Below are positions 1 to 12,061 of a stretch of DNA of 64,000 bases, in pieces. The translations under genes were made by a program, and so were the position numbers. The DNA is from Triglochin maritima. Taxonomy: Eukaryota > Streptophyta > Magnoliopsida > Alismatales > Juncaginaceae. The stretch spans positions 14,402,001 through 14,466,000 of the forward strand of contig OY821788.1 of the NCBI GenBank assembly GCA_963682175.1, written 5' to 3'. Below the pieces are notes generated by a model. The model was not told the origin of the DNA and did no database searches. It saw nothing but the letters and a program-made list of their open reading frames with translations. The number at the start of each line of letters is the position of its first letter. Position 1 is the stretch's first letter.

Positions 1-64
1 TATCTCATAATCACGAAATGCGGCAATAGCGAGCATAATCCGAATAGACTTGAACATGGCAACC

Positions 65-343
65 TAGGGCTGAGACCGAAAATCGGACCGGACCGGAAAA
101 AATTCGGATAGGCGGACCGAAGACCGAACCGGTTCGGTCCGGTCCAAAAACCCGATTTTTTACCTTAAATTTAAAAATAAAAATAAAAATTGGACCGGTC
201 CGGACCGGACCGGACCGGAAAATTTAAAATTTGTCGGACCGAAACCCGGACCGGACCGGATTTTTTCAAAAATTTCCGGATCGAACCCGGACCGACCGGT
301 CCGGTCCGGTTGACCGGTTTCACCCGGTCAATGCACAACCCTA
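65..343. mobile_element. hAT-type MITE inserted in copia RT
   Basis: A 279-bp non-autonomous element with terminal inverted repeats TAGGGCTGAG and TAGGGTTGTG. It is flanked by a perfect 8-bp duplication TGGCAACC at 57-64 and 344-351. The interior is made of CGGACCGGACCGG-type repeats on both strands. Removing it and one TSD restores the copia RT reading frame across FSPV-AMF, which confirms both boundaries. It has no coding capacity. Eight-bp TSDs and TAGGG ends are hallmarks of the hAT superfamily. Confidence 0.9.
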
Positions 344-2031
344 TGGCAACCGGTGAAAAAGTTTCATCATAGTCGATTCCTTGAACTTGAGTGAAACCAT
401 TTGCTACAAGCCTCGCTTTGTAGGTTGTCAATTTCCCATCCATGTCCATCTTCCTCTTGAAAATCCAATTATTTTGAATGACTTTCTTCCCTTGAGGAAG
501 GTCAACCAAGTTCCACACTTCATTATCATACATGGATTCTATTTCGAATTCCATGGCTTTAAACCATAGTTTTGAGTCCTCTCTTTCCATTGCTTCTTGA
601 AAGGTTGAGGGATCATCGGTATCTAGTACCATGATGTAACGCCCCCGATCTTGCGGGTACGCACACTGGATAAGGAATACAAGTGTCGCGATCAGAGACC
701 TCCGCGACAATCGAAGGAGATACAAAGAAAGACTAACAAGACAGACCAACTCGACAATATATGAAGACATACATGGATAGCTGACGAATAAAAGTAACTG
801 AAGTAACAAATATCCACATATGAAAGATTCATTACAAAACTCGAGTTTCAAAAGGAAATACATCAATAAAGGGGAAGAAAAGATAACTGAAGACTCTGGT
901 GGACGTGTCCCTCGTGTACAAAATCTTCAACACTCGTCCTGTCTGCCTATGGAAACCTAAGTACCTGCAAGCACCGCATCAACATATGCGTGAGTTTTCT
1001 ATAAAGAAAACCCAGTATGCCCTTGGCCCAATCAGAGTTTTATAGAAGAATGCATGCATTCTATCTAAGACAAAAACATCAGAAACAGAAACAGAAACAG
1101 AAAAGCACATAATGCATCAGAAGAATACAACTCCATCAGTCGTGCCAATCGGATAACACCCGCGGAAATCCCTCCAAGGGAACTAGAATACCAGCCATGC
1201 TGAACAGAAACAGAACAAAAAAGCATCAAATGCAACAGAAGGCTACGACTCCATAAGTTGTGTCAGTCGGGCGCACCCGAACACATTCCTCGAAAGGAAC
1301 CAGAACACCAGCCTCGCTGGTCATAGGCGGTCACTCGATAGTGACCCACCACTCGGCACAAAGCGGTGCGCTGGATAAGTGTCCCAATTCGCGGCAAAAT
1401 GACCTACATGGTGACATCGCGAACTTGGGAACACCTACCCTGAGACAGAATGACAGCGTGTGTGCCCAGGACTTATCTTACGCCTGGCCCCTAACATGAA
1501 GGTCTTATGCGAATGGCCTCTGGAGCTACAGGACCTACTCGTGGTCCGTCGGCCCAGAAAACAGAACGTGCCCAGAATTATTAATCAGATTAAATGCAAT
1601 GCAAGCTAGTTAAGCATCTCAAATCTAATGCAGTGTATGGAACGAGCTCAAGGAGGAGTATCCGGATAACCTCCTAGCATCCCTGAACCAACTCAGAAAT
1701 CAGACATACCAATCAGGAACAAACAAAACTCACAATAGCAAACAAACATTACCGAATCGGTAAATCGATATAACAACTAATTTAGTCATCTACGGGTAAT
1801 GATAGGGATGTTATGAGGTCTGAAAATCTTAAGGGTCATACACGAGAACAACATAACACATCACATCAGACATAGATCAGCATGAACAGAGTAACATAAC
1901 CATGCAAACAGTAGAAGATATCAAAATTTGCACCACACTACAATCGACGATATGAATTATCAATTTCAGAGCATACATGTGGCATGAAATAGCTTATATA
2001 TCAGTAATACAACATGGTGGAACATGCACAT

Positions 2032-3585
2032 TGATTGATTCGTTTTATATTAAACCGCAAGTGCACGACCGCGTTGAAGCGGTGGCAAATACAGGTCGAT
2101 CCACAGGGAGGTGTGTCGACTATTGGTTTGTTCGAAGGCGAGTGGTAAATAAAGGAGAGAAAGGTTGGTTACACTAAACTACACTAAGGTGCAAGTGGAA
2201 ATGGAATAGATGCAAGAAAACTAAACCCCAAAGGGGGTAGAGAAATAATGTGAACATAAAGAAGTGTGTGTGTGTGTGTTCATTAAGCTCCTCACAATAT
2301 GTAGTGCATGAAATCATAAAACTAAATCCAACTTTGCCTCCACATAAATTAAGATTAGATCACATCATTAAAACATACAAGACAATAATTGGAATGAAGC
2401 TAAATGAACTCAAGTGTAAAGACTAGACCATACTATGTCTCCACATGAATTAAGATAAGACTATATCATTAAAACATACAAGACATTAACCAAGGTAAAG
2501 GCAACAAGAGTACATACACTACAACTTGTGTTTCCAATATTAATTCCATCCACATCATAACCTTATCATTCCCCATAAAATAGGTCCACTAATCAAAGCA
2601 TAGGCTAAGCTTCATTCAAGAGCATAAGCATATCAAAGATAAGAGTGGTGACCCATTAGATGGTTATGGAAATCATATAAAGCTCAAGGGATTAAGATAA
2701 CACACACTTAATACCCTACATGATTATATCACATATTTCTCCACCCCACAAATGGGGATGGAACTACTCACACATATTTAAACTAACTACTCTAACAAAA
2801 TGAAGCATTATACTGAAATGAAACTACACTAATCAAGCAAGAAATATTAAAGAAGCATAAAACAAAACAAACAAGCAAGCATGCATATGAAAGGAAATTA
2901 AACTAAGAGAGAAACAACACAATTAAAGGGAAACATTTATTATTAACTCACTCAATACAAGCAACCCTTCCTCCACCAGAGTTTTGCTTCAAGGCTTCAC
3001 TCTTAGTAGGGAAGATGGCCACCAAAGAGGGAGATGGATACAATGGAAGGTGAAGAGTTCTATTTATAAGCATGGAAAAAGCTAATCCGGGACAATCCCC
3101 CGATGTGGGACTAAACAAACACCAAAAATAGACTAAAGACGTGCTCCCGAAATATTAGCGGAGCCAGAGCTATCTGGACCGCCAATTAGCGGTCCAAGAC
3201 CGCCAATTGGTGGTCTATAAGCTTCAGATCCATTTGGTTTTTGTGTTGGGCTTTGCTTGAAGTATTTCTTGGTCTTGGAAGCATCTACTTTGTTTATTGG
3301 AGTTCCGACCCGAATCAAATTGTCAAAATACTCCCTCATGATGGTGTGCAGTTTTCTGTTTTGCTCTTAGGTCCTTCGGTCTTACGTTCGGGTCCTTCTC
3401 CCTTGCATCTTAGTCCCCATGTCTCACAATTAAGTCCTTTTTCCCTACTCTTGGGTCCTTTCATGTCTCTTCTATTCAAACCTCTTTATTTCTGAAATTC
3501 AAACATAAAACTTGTCATGTAGCATTGCTTAGGTGTAAGATAATGGATATAAGGTACAAATATAAGCATGAAATGATGTCAATCA
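2032..3585 (-). mobile_element. Solo LTR of Tat/Athila-like family X, copy 1
   Basis: Ends are TGATTG and CAATCA (minus orientation), with a perfect 5-bp TSD CACAT at 2027-2031 and 3586-3590. Near its U5 end it carries the conserved block with ACCGCAAGTGCACG and the hairpin ACCGC/GCGGT. Full-length relatives with the same ends lie at 42986-44405 and 46872-48489. It sits inside the family-M solo LTR. No coding content. Confidence 0.88.
2068..2083 (-). other. U5 hairpin of family X LTR
   Basis: A 5-bp perfect stem ACCGC/GCGGT with a 6-nt loop, next to the conserved GTGCAC block near the LTR end. The same hairpin occurs in the other family X copies. A compensated version, ACGTC/GACGT, occurs at 32117-32132. 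Role unknown. Confidence 0.55.
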
Positions 3586-5344
3586 CACATAATATCAGAA
3601 GACTCAATATATCCAATATCATTATCTATGTGTACATTCTAAAGCATGTGTTGCATTAAGATATAATATGAATAACATATAACAAGAAGGAGTCCAATTT
3701 AGTTCCTGAGTGCATGCATATAAAAAATATCAGAGAATAGAACCAAAATCGGATCATGAATGTATCATATCTGCTGCTGGACCAGAAATGACTCAAACCA
3801 CAAATCACAGCAACCATCACACACAATGCAACTGATAGCGTCAGATAAATCACAGAAAAATACAAACCTCACAACCATGCATATGGATCCCTGACCCATC
3901 CAAACCACATGCTAAGAGCATCCTTCCCAGGTGGTCTGAGGTGGGAGAAGGTCAGAGGAAGTCTGTCGAAGTCGTTCGGTCCAGCAACCGAGCAAGAAGT
4001 GCGCAAGATGCACCAACCTCATGGTTAACATCACTCTAGCGCACCATGGTCAGACCAAACAAGTCAATCCGACTCCTCCCACCCCTAGCCTCCCTAAGGT
4101 TCGTCCTCACCCTCCTCCTAACCCCAACCACCATCTGGAATGGCTGCACCAGCCAGCCGTCCAAAGGTAGGAGTCAAAAGGGTTGATGACAAACCTTAGT
4201 TGGCTCTTGTGTGCGCCAGCCACACCCAACCAGATCCGTGGCCACCCTCAAACTCAACCCAGAAGGAACACCTTCACCTCTGGTTGGACCTCACTGGAGC
4301 TCGCTGGAGGTCCAGTTTCTTTGGCTGCCCCACAACCAGCCCCATCTAGCGCATGCTCCATGCGCACGCTAGAAGGGAACCCGATTGATTGTGCAACTGA
4401 TTGCACCAACCACCAACATGGTGTTGGCCGGCTCTCCAGCCAACACCCCTCCCATAAAACTCTTCAAGGGTCAGGATCATACCTGAGTTGGAGGTTGCTG
4501 CTGCTAGAAGATCTCCGGAGAGGAGCTGCTGCAACCTTCTACACGCCTAGCCATCTTGCGTGCTGCACACTTGGCTGCCCGGAGTTGTTGCTGGTCAGAA
4601 CGTGGGAGAGGGAGCAGAAGGGTTGAATTTCGTGTGGGAGGAGGTGGGGAAACAGGAAGGGACGGCTAGGGTAGAGAGGGATTTTGTAACAAGCAAGAAG
4701 AGAAAAGGAAACTAGTGATTGCAAATATCCTCCCATTAAAACATGCCTTAAACATTATAATTCAAATGTTTGCACACCAATTTGAATTCCCCTTGGCTGA
4801 CTAGGATGCCAGCTCATCAAGTCCGGCCCAAACAACCCTACACGCCCCCACCAACCAAGCAAGGCCGACATAACCAAGTAAACCGCACCCGATTGACCCG
4901 ATCAAGTCAATCGATCACAACACCGCCCGACGGGTCGTACCCCCGTACGAGTCAATTTAACTTGCCCAAAAAGGAAACTTTTCCCTAGAAGGAAACTTTC
5001 CCAAAACACAACCAAAGTCACACGAATCATACAACAACATAAAGATGATCCATAATCAAGCATAAGGATAAATAAGCCATAATAGTGTCGCAGGCGAGCG
5101 GGTCTTACACATGATCTCTTGAAGTCCTAAATACATATCGGGTTTCTTAGTTTCCCTCGTTGACCTTCTAAGTTCTTTTGGTTCTATGTGCACTTCGTGA
5201 ACCTCTTCAAAATTTCTTGCAGAATTGGTTCATGTTCGATTCTCAAACGTACGCTAGGTGCGGATGATTGAGTTTCTCTCACAATTGCTTGCGAGAGTCT
5301 CTCACTCACGTTCCCACTAATCAAAGGAACCTCGGTTCGGCCTT

Positions 5345-6062
5345 TGATTGATATGTTTTAATTAACCGCAAGTGCACGGCCGCGTTGAAGCGGTGGCAAA
5401 TACGAGTCGATCCACAGGGAGGTGTGTCGACTTTAGTTTGTGCGAATGGGAAAGAAAGGAGAGAAAGGAGTTATGATCTACACTACACTACAATGCGAAA
5501 GTAAATGGAAAATAAGCAATAAAACTAAACCCCAACGGGGGTAGAGAAAAAAGTGTGAATACAAAGATATGTGTATGTGTGTGTGTGTTCAATTAAGCGC
5601 ATCAAAACATGTAGTGCATGAAAATCATAAAACTAAATCCAACGTTGCCTCCAAATGAAATAAGATAAGATCATATCATTAAAACATACAAGACAATAAT
5701 TGGAATGAAGTTAAATGAACTCATGTATAAAGACTAGACCCTACTATGCCTCCACATGAAATAAGATAGCACATTATCATTAAAACATACAAGGCATTAA
5801 CCAAGGTAAAGGCAACAAGAGTACATGCAACTACAAATCATGTTTCCTTCATCAATTCCATCCATATCCTTACCTTATCATTCCCCATAAAATAGGTCCA
5901 CTAATCTAAGCATAAGCTAAGCTTCATTCAAGAGCATTAACATATCAAGACAGGAGTGAAATCCCATTAGATGGTTATGGAAATCATACAAGGCTCAAGG
6001 GATTAAGATAACACACACCTAATACACCACATGATCATATCACACATTTCTCCACCCCCCAA
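5345..6062 (-). mobile_element. Truncated family X LTR
   Basis: Begins with the family X terminus TGATTGATATG and the conserved ACCGCAAGTGCACGG block, and follows copy 1 for about 700 bp. It is then cut off near the C-run at 6055-6062 and joined to unrelated AT-rich sequence. No right TSD is found, which fits a deletion after insertion. Confidence 0.75.
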
Positions 6063-6860
6063 TTTAAACATTTATATGTGATTTTAGAATTTAGGTGATC
6101 ATGCATATTTATCATCTATATACATCCTAACATTCATTCATACAATCACATACATGTCAAGCACACAAACATAAATATATCCATTCACACACACATTGGT
6201 GTGAGTTTGTATGTTCCCGCATCCTTGACTTTTGCACCTTCTCCGAGACTTCCTCTTGCACCATGGATGTGGATATTGCAAAAATATAAACATGCATCTC
6301 ACAATTTCAAATATTGTCTACTGCAAGTCCTATGAAAAATCCTCTCATATGCATGAATACATAGAAATAGAAATTTGACTTTTACATATACATAAGCCCA
6401 TATGATTAAATAATAATAAAATACACATTCATTCATTCACACATGGCTTCATCGGAACATACAAACTCACATGTCCCTGCATAAGAGAACTCAAGCAACG
6501 CATGTACATATACTATAAATTACTCGATTTAGTATATCATTCATATCTAAATCAAACAATTCTAAAACCATTTGAAATCCTTTAAAAATGATTTTACACA
6601 TCCATAGTTCAAAATACAAAACATTTGAACCGTTGTTTATCCAATTTCTAATATAATTTTTTTAAGCAAAGATAACATATGCGTCTTTCGTTTTGTCAAT
6701 TCCTTATGAAATAATCATTTAATAAAAACGAAAATTTTATATATTAGACATAAGTCTAAAATTTAATTCTAACATTCACATGATGTGTTTCAAAACATTT
6801 AAAACTATCAAAAGAATCAATTAGAATGAAATCGACAAAACTATCGGAAAAATCGAAAAA
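6063..6860 (-). other. AT-rich non-coding stretch, possible copia leader
   Basis: No gene. It lies beyond the primer-binding-site-like motif at 8336-8346 when read on the minus strand. It could therefore be the untranslated leader of a copia element whose LTR is at 8348 and above. This is inference from position only. Confidence 0.3.
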
Positions 6861-8245
6861 TGTTGGATCGTGTGGGTTATGGGTACACCATTAATGGCTA
6901 ATCCTAGTTCTCTACTCGATTAAGCAATCAAATGCGCAGCGGAATAAACAAATACACAAGTAGAGAAAGAGAAATGCAAACCACAAATCGACTCGGGTAT
7001 TTTATAGAGGTTCGGCACCCCACCCGGGTCCTAGTCCTCTCTTGCAAGCTCCGCTCGACTCCGCGAGCTCCGCCTACGACTTCACTATCCGCTCCCCGTT
7101 CCGGGCCGGGAGACAATGCCTTACAACCGTCAAACTCGCGAACAACCCTCGCCGAGCTTGGAATCCTCTTCTCACAATCCGAGAAGGATCACTTCGGGCT
7201 CTCACCGAAGTCTATACTCTTGTCTTGGGCTTTCACCAAGACCCTTGCTCTCTTGACAACAAAAGTAACTTGAGTGGAACTCACTCTCTAATTGAGCACA
7301 CTTGAGTTGGATGAGGATATGATCACTAAGTGTGGATTTAGGCTTATGGAGTGAGATTGGGAGCTTTGAGGATTGAGAGCTTCTCTCTAATGAATTGGAC
7401 AATTGGAAGTTGGAGAGTGGTGTGTAAAACTGAGTTTGATCCTCTATTTAAAAGGTCTAAGAGATTCCTAACCATGTGGGAAAGATTTGATTGATTTGTG
7501 TAAGAGATACACAAAACAGAATTCAAATTCAGCAAAAACTGTCTCCAACCGGTCGACCTAAAGTGGAACCGGTCGAACAGAACCTTACAAAAACTAATGG
7601 ATCGATTGAACAAATGGATGGTTCGGTCGAACGGTTGGGAATAGTGTTATGCGTATATGACCGTTGTATGAATACGACAAAATAAAACGGTCACATGGAA
7701 ACCCAGAACGGTCGAACAAAATGGCAAAACCGGTCGACCGTTTTAGTCTGGTCAAAACACTACTGAAATCGGTTGAACTATGAGGCAAATCGGTTGAACA
7801 AAAATGGTCATTTAAAAACTCTAAATCTACTGACACCGGTCGAACAAAAGGTCCAATCGGTCGAACGTTTTCGGACAGGATTTAAGGTTTAGTTTTAGTG
7901 ATTTTCCGACTATGTTTTGGATGACCTATCGAAGACCGATTGTTCTGAAATTTTGTGTGTGACTTCTCTAAGGAACATAGTGTGTCAATGAATGGTTATT
8001 AGCTTAAGTTATGCTCAATTTACACATGTTCCTAAGACTCAAAATAAAATCAAGATTACAAGTCTTCATATAGCTTTATTACAAATCTTGACTTGATTTC
8101 TTTCCTTCCATGAGTCTTGATCACCTGTAGAGGTTAGCACATGAAATATATATGCAATTCAATATGTGTGCTACTCTACATTACTTATGATTAAGATTAG
8201 GTTGATTAAATCATCAAAACAAGGATTAATGCCAAAAAGCCAACA
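6861..8245 (-). mobile_element. SIRE-type copia solo LTR
   Basis: Read on the minus strand it starts TGTTGGCTTTTTGG and ends GATCCAACA, matching the 3' LTR at 24814-26310 along its length. It is flanked by AAAAA on both sides (6856-6860, 8246-8250), which is a consistent but low-information TSD. It holds several GGTCGACC-type palindromes between 7540 and 7870. No internal region is attached. Confidence 0.82.
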
Positions 8246-8335
8246 AAAAAGACATCAAACATGAATTGTTTCGATTGTAGATGGTAAACTAAAATTAATT
8301 ATATAGTCCAATCAATGAAAATATGAACTAAATTC

Positions 8336-8346
8336 TCTGATACCAC
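8336..8346 (-). promoter_or_regulatory. Copia primer-binding site (tRNA-iMet type)
   Basis: The minus strand reads TGGTATCAGAG, the standard plant copia primer site complementary to initiator tRNA-Met. It lies a few bases from an LTR-like end at about 8348-8352. Confidence 0.6.
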
Positions 8347-8347
8347 T

Positions 8348-9620
8348 ATAGGATTTCGTGTCCCTATGTATGTGTATATTTAAAAAAGCTTAATACAAAC
8401 ATACATGATCGATTTCATATTTTCATTGATTTTATGTACATGTCTATGTTTATTCTAATATCATGCATTCGTACACATATTAAATAAAAAAAAGATGATC
8501 ATACCCAATGGTTCTCTAAAACCTTTCAGAAGATCTGGTGTTCCGTTGCTCGTCGAATGGTCCGTCGATTCGCCTCGAAGTGTTTACCAATCTCTAAACA
8601 AGATTAGAGAGAAATGAGCTAGTCAATCAATCTCTAATTAAGCTTAGAATCAAGCTAATAACCCCTCTAAAAGCTCCTGAGATTTTAATCTCCAAAACAT
8701 AGAATACTAAGAGAATTTTCGGAGGGTTAATTGGGGTGGTTAAGGAGAGAAAGAATTTTGCATGTAATTAAACAAGTAGGATAAGGGGTCCTTTTATAGG
8801 CTCCCAAAACACCCATATCATGAACTATTCTCTAGTCATGATCTCTTATTTTTTCTCTCCTAAAATTAATCTCAATTTGCCACATAAGAATCCTAAAAAA
8901 TGTTTGATCAAATATGTAATTAATCCAACTCATGATCTAATTATTCTCTTAATAATTCAGGCAGAAATCATGATGTTCAGTTAACTGAGATTTCCATTCG
9001 GTCGACCAAACCATTTGGTTTTACGCAAGTTCGGATGACCGTGAACTCGGTCGACCGAACATTCACAAGAAAAATTCCTTGGAAAATTTCGGTCGAACCA
9101 CAGCTTGCTCTGGTCGACCGTTGACTCACCAAACTTTCTCTAGGTAAATCACTTCGGACGACCATGTCTCTTTTGATCTACCATCATATCCCCAAGATAG
9201 CTCCTGGATATTTTCTTTCAGTTGACCGTTTACACCCGGTTCACCGATCCAATTTGTCCAGGCACTCGAGACAATTTTGGTCAACCGATTGCGTTATCCG
9301 ATCTTCGTCCGGTCGACCGTTTCCAACAAACTCGGTCAACCGAACCCAAAACGGTGGACCGTTTTGACCTTGATTTTGCCTTTGTCAAATTTTGGATTTA
9401 CATTCAACAAATTTTATCTTTTGGGGTTTTTAGCAAATTCATTTCTTATGTAATATTAAATTATGACACCTCATATGAATTTATTCATGATTCTTATTAT
9501 GTCAATTTTTGTGACATATTAATTTTATTGATTCACCACATGTGTCCCTTTTCTCTTGAAACCCGATACACCATATGAACTCAAATTCAAGCTTCTTGTT
9601 TCCCAGTTTTGTGGTGTGAC
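8348..9620 (-). mobile_element. Probable copia LTR with GGTCGACC cluster
   Basis: Sequence upstream (minus strand) of the primer site. A possible LTR start is TGTCACACC at about 9608-9620. The stretch 8995-9365 contains repeated GGTCGACCG-type motifs, many decayed to GGTTGACC or GGTCAACC. Exact ends and a partner LTR were not found, so the extent is approximate. Confidence 0.45.
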
Positions 9621-11215
9621 ATATAGGAGGATCTAAGCCAAATTGGCAGCAATATTAAACACTTAATATCTCAAACTATAAGCAGTATCTAGCTAAACAT
9701 TATAGTTACCCAATTAGTATAGATGTCTTGTTCCACTCGAACTAAACACGATCCATTTAGTGATGTAAGTGCACCACTTGTGTCCGTCCCTTGCCTAATG
9801 ATATTAAGAATATATATAGAAGTAGAAATGTGTCACCTTTGTATCATATTCATTTCTTGATCTTTTTAAGCTAATTATAACTATGTAACTTAACTCAAGT
9901 TACATTGTGCACATTATAATTTTGCTTTATCAAGGGGCCCACTAATATCATCACTTAATTAAGAGAGGCAATTAAAGGGCCCACGAAACAAAATTCCATA
10001 ATGTTTTACTTATTAGGTCTATTCAATATATAAAAGTAATATTTTCTTCTTTTATATACTCGTGTCGTCAATTATTTGTAGAGCTACAACAATCGATGAC
10101 CAACACGACAGTCTTATCTCGGTAATTAATATTCTACATTAATTACCATGATTGTGAATATCTTTTGATTTTTGTAAACCATTATCTTTTATAGCTCTAC
10201 GGTTAATGACCAAGTGCAATATCTTCCAAAAGACGAATACAATAATCACGGAACAAAATGTTTGCACATCCAATTCATAATAATTGACATACAAAAGTAA
10301 AACTTTTAGAATACATTCCTTTCATGTTGTAGACCTGAGGGATTGCTAATCCCATTGCATTGTTGTTTCGCAGCTCCACGAAGAGAGATGACCCTCTGGC
10401 CTTTGTGGCAGCGGAGATAACCGTGCGACCCTTGTGGCTGCGGAGATGACCGTCCGGGCTGTGGCATGACTCGACGGGCATGGTCGTCCAGAGCGATGAC
10501 TCTAACGGGTGTTGTGGCATGAGGATCACGAGATCATATCTGTATCTATGACTCGGAAGAACTGCGACCCTCACCAAACCCTCATGTTAGTATAGTTGCG
10601 AGTGAGGGTGTGTCACGGTGGGTGTCCTAGGGTATCCTGATGTTGTTGTTGGGACTGTTGTGCATTATGCCCCAAGCTTGGGAAGGTTTTCCATGTTCTT
10701 ACCATCATGCCTTGTGATTCTAGTATAATTGAATCATTGCACTTTATATTCAAATTAGTATAGACTGACTTGGTATGTGGAGTTTTCGCTAAAAAAACTC
10801 AGGCATTTTATCATGTTGCATTTCCAGGCCTTGATCGGTGTTGAGTGGGTGGCGACCGAGGATGAGAGTACAACCGGGCTGGATCCTCCAACCTTATCTT
10901 TATATTATCGTCTTTATATGTATTATATCTTTTCCTCCTCCTTGATGTAGTCGGACTTTGAATCCTTCTTGTAATGGTGCATCGTATTTTGAGTATTTTG
11001 AGTAACTTTCATGTTCACTCTGGTCTTATCTCTTGAAATTTTGTTTTACATTTTCCGCTATTTTAGGGACGTTATAGTTATCCCTATACAGTCGTAACGT
11101 GCTAACCGGACGACCGATTACAACTCGGTCCACCAAAACTGCAAACTAGAATTACCAGTTCGGACAACCAAAATACATTAGGTAAATATAAGACAAATGC
11201 TTGGGGAATAATGTG
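9621..11215. other. Unassigned repeat-like sequence
   Basis: No supported gene. The stretch 10290-11090 resembles the 3' part of a gypsy LTR (polymorphic tract ending in a GGGACGTTATA motif). The part 9640-10270 is AT-rich and LTR-like. Neither could be bounded. Confidence 0.3.
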
Positions 11216-11218
11216 CTA

Positions 11219-11470
11219 CACTACGATGGTCAATATACACCACGGCGGTTCTGGTGCACTAACATGATAAGTCGAAAACCACGTCTATATATGACAAACA
11301 TATCAGGATCCATGTGGTAACACGAAAATTCATGTCAGTCATATATTGTCCAATGTGGTACGTCTAACATCATGTCGGATTTTTAGTTGCCGACGTGGTA
11401 CATCTAATACCACGTCGGATTCTCAAAATTCAACGTAATAAGGGGATGGTAATCGTATTTTCCAGCAGTG
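11219..11470. mobile_element. Small CACTA-type non-autonomous element
   Basis: Ends CACTACGATGG and (inverted) CACTGCTGGA, 252 bp. Flanking trinucleotides are CTA and GTA, a 2 of 3 match to a CACTA-type TSD. Internal subterminal repeats of the form ACGTGGTA and ACCACGTCGG occur in both orientations. No coding content. It lies about 470 bp beyond the stop codon of the LTPG gene. Confidence 0.5.
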
Positions 11471-11939
11471 GTACCACATTAATATTTATGTTTTCGATGC
11501 CGCAAGCAAAAAAACCCACACTTATATCATATTCGTTAATATAAAATGGTTGGGTTCTAAAATAGATAGCACCGCCAAACGCTTTATTGCGAAACTGAAA
11601 TTCAGAGGAATATAGAGAGAATGACAACAAGCCCGGATCCAATAGATTTCTATAACGCGTGGCCAAATTCTGAGCATCAGTCAAGTAGGTATTTATTGGC
11701 TTAATACAAAAACTTAATAAAAGTTAAGTAGCAATAATGAAAAATGTCATTGAATTGATGAGGGTGTCAATTAAGGACAGCATCGAAGCACATAACTAGA
11801 ACAGATAAATGGCAGCAAAACTAAGCAAAAATAATTAAGGAAGTTCGACAAGGCATATCACTATATGTTCTCCGTGCAATCTATCTCATGGTCAGCAGAT
11901 ATATGCTCTCTATGGTTGCGGTGAGAAGCCTCGCAGAAG
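11471..11939 (-). other. 3' flank of the LTPG gene
   Basis: Downstream of the LTPG stop on the minus strand. It should contain the 3' UTR; a clear polyadenylation signal was not identified. A short open frame at 11430-11684 is not recognised. Confidence 0.35.
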
Positions 11940-12061
11940 TTAAACAAATGACATGAAAACTGCGGAAACAACCATTAGGGCAACCTTCGTGGGGCTGTGG
12001 ATGTGACTTCCATAACTTGTGGTTTTGGTGGCTCCGGAGGCCCCTGGTGCTGTTGCATTTG
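11940..12061 (-). CDS. LTPG exon 3 (GPI signal and stop)
   Basis: The acceptor CTGCAG precedes 12061. It encodes a Thr/Ser/Ala/Gly-rich linker, the hydrophobic tail TKVALMVVSAVFMSFV, and stop TAA at 11940-11942. Its phase fits exon 2 exactly. Confidence 0.85.

Larger units (their letters stand above)
635..5109 (-). mobile_element. Gypsy-type solo LTR (family M), copy 1, with a nested solo LTR
   Basis: On the minus strand the element starts TGTAAGACCCGCTC and ends GGGGGCGTTACA. It is flanked by a perfect 5-bp TSD CATGA (630-634 and 5110-5114). Without the nested LTR at 2032-3585 it is about 2.9 kb, close to the 2823-bp copy at 54161-56983, and the two share blocks (for example 1320-1500 against 56230-56460). 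No gag/pol motif, primer site or second LTR is seen, so a long solo LTR is the simplest reading. Tekay/Del-type LTRs are of this size with similar ends, but that lineage is an inference. A short non-autonomous element is the alternative. Short open frames inside it look like chance. Confidence 0.8.
1..5344 (-). pseudogene. Ty1/copia pol fragment (linker and start of reverse transcriptase), interrupted
   Basis: Three separated pieces read on the minus strand join into one copia pol stretch. The piece 5115-5344 encodes the integrase-RT linker with the typical RRSTRETKKP basic motif. The piece 352-629 encodes the start of RT, with motifs WNLVDLP, NNWIFKRK and YKARLVANGFTQ, ending in DETFSPV. The piece 1-56 continues with residues matching the copia RT stretch before the catalytic block, and runs off the window. 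The breaks are a hAT MITE (65-343) and a solo LTR (635-5109), each flanked by a target duplication. At 5344 the gene is cut by a truncated LTR, so integrase and gag are not visible. This copy cannot make a functional protein. The family assignment is firm; the lineage is not determined. Confidence 0.85.

Noticed and set aside
171..866. 231-codon chimeric open frame
   Set aside because: Crosses the MITE, copia RT and the solo LTR border; only its middle is real copia coding sequence.
4183..4626. 147-codon open frame on the plus strand
   Set aside because: Lies inside a solo LTR, overlaps open frames on the other strand, and has no motif; likely chance in a GC-richer tract.
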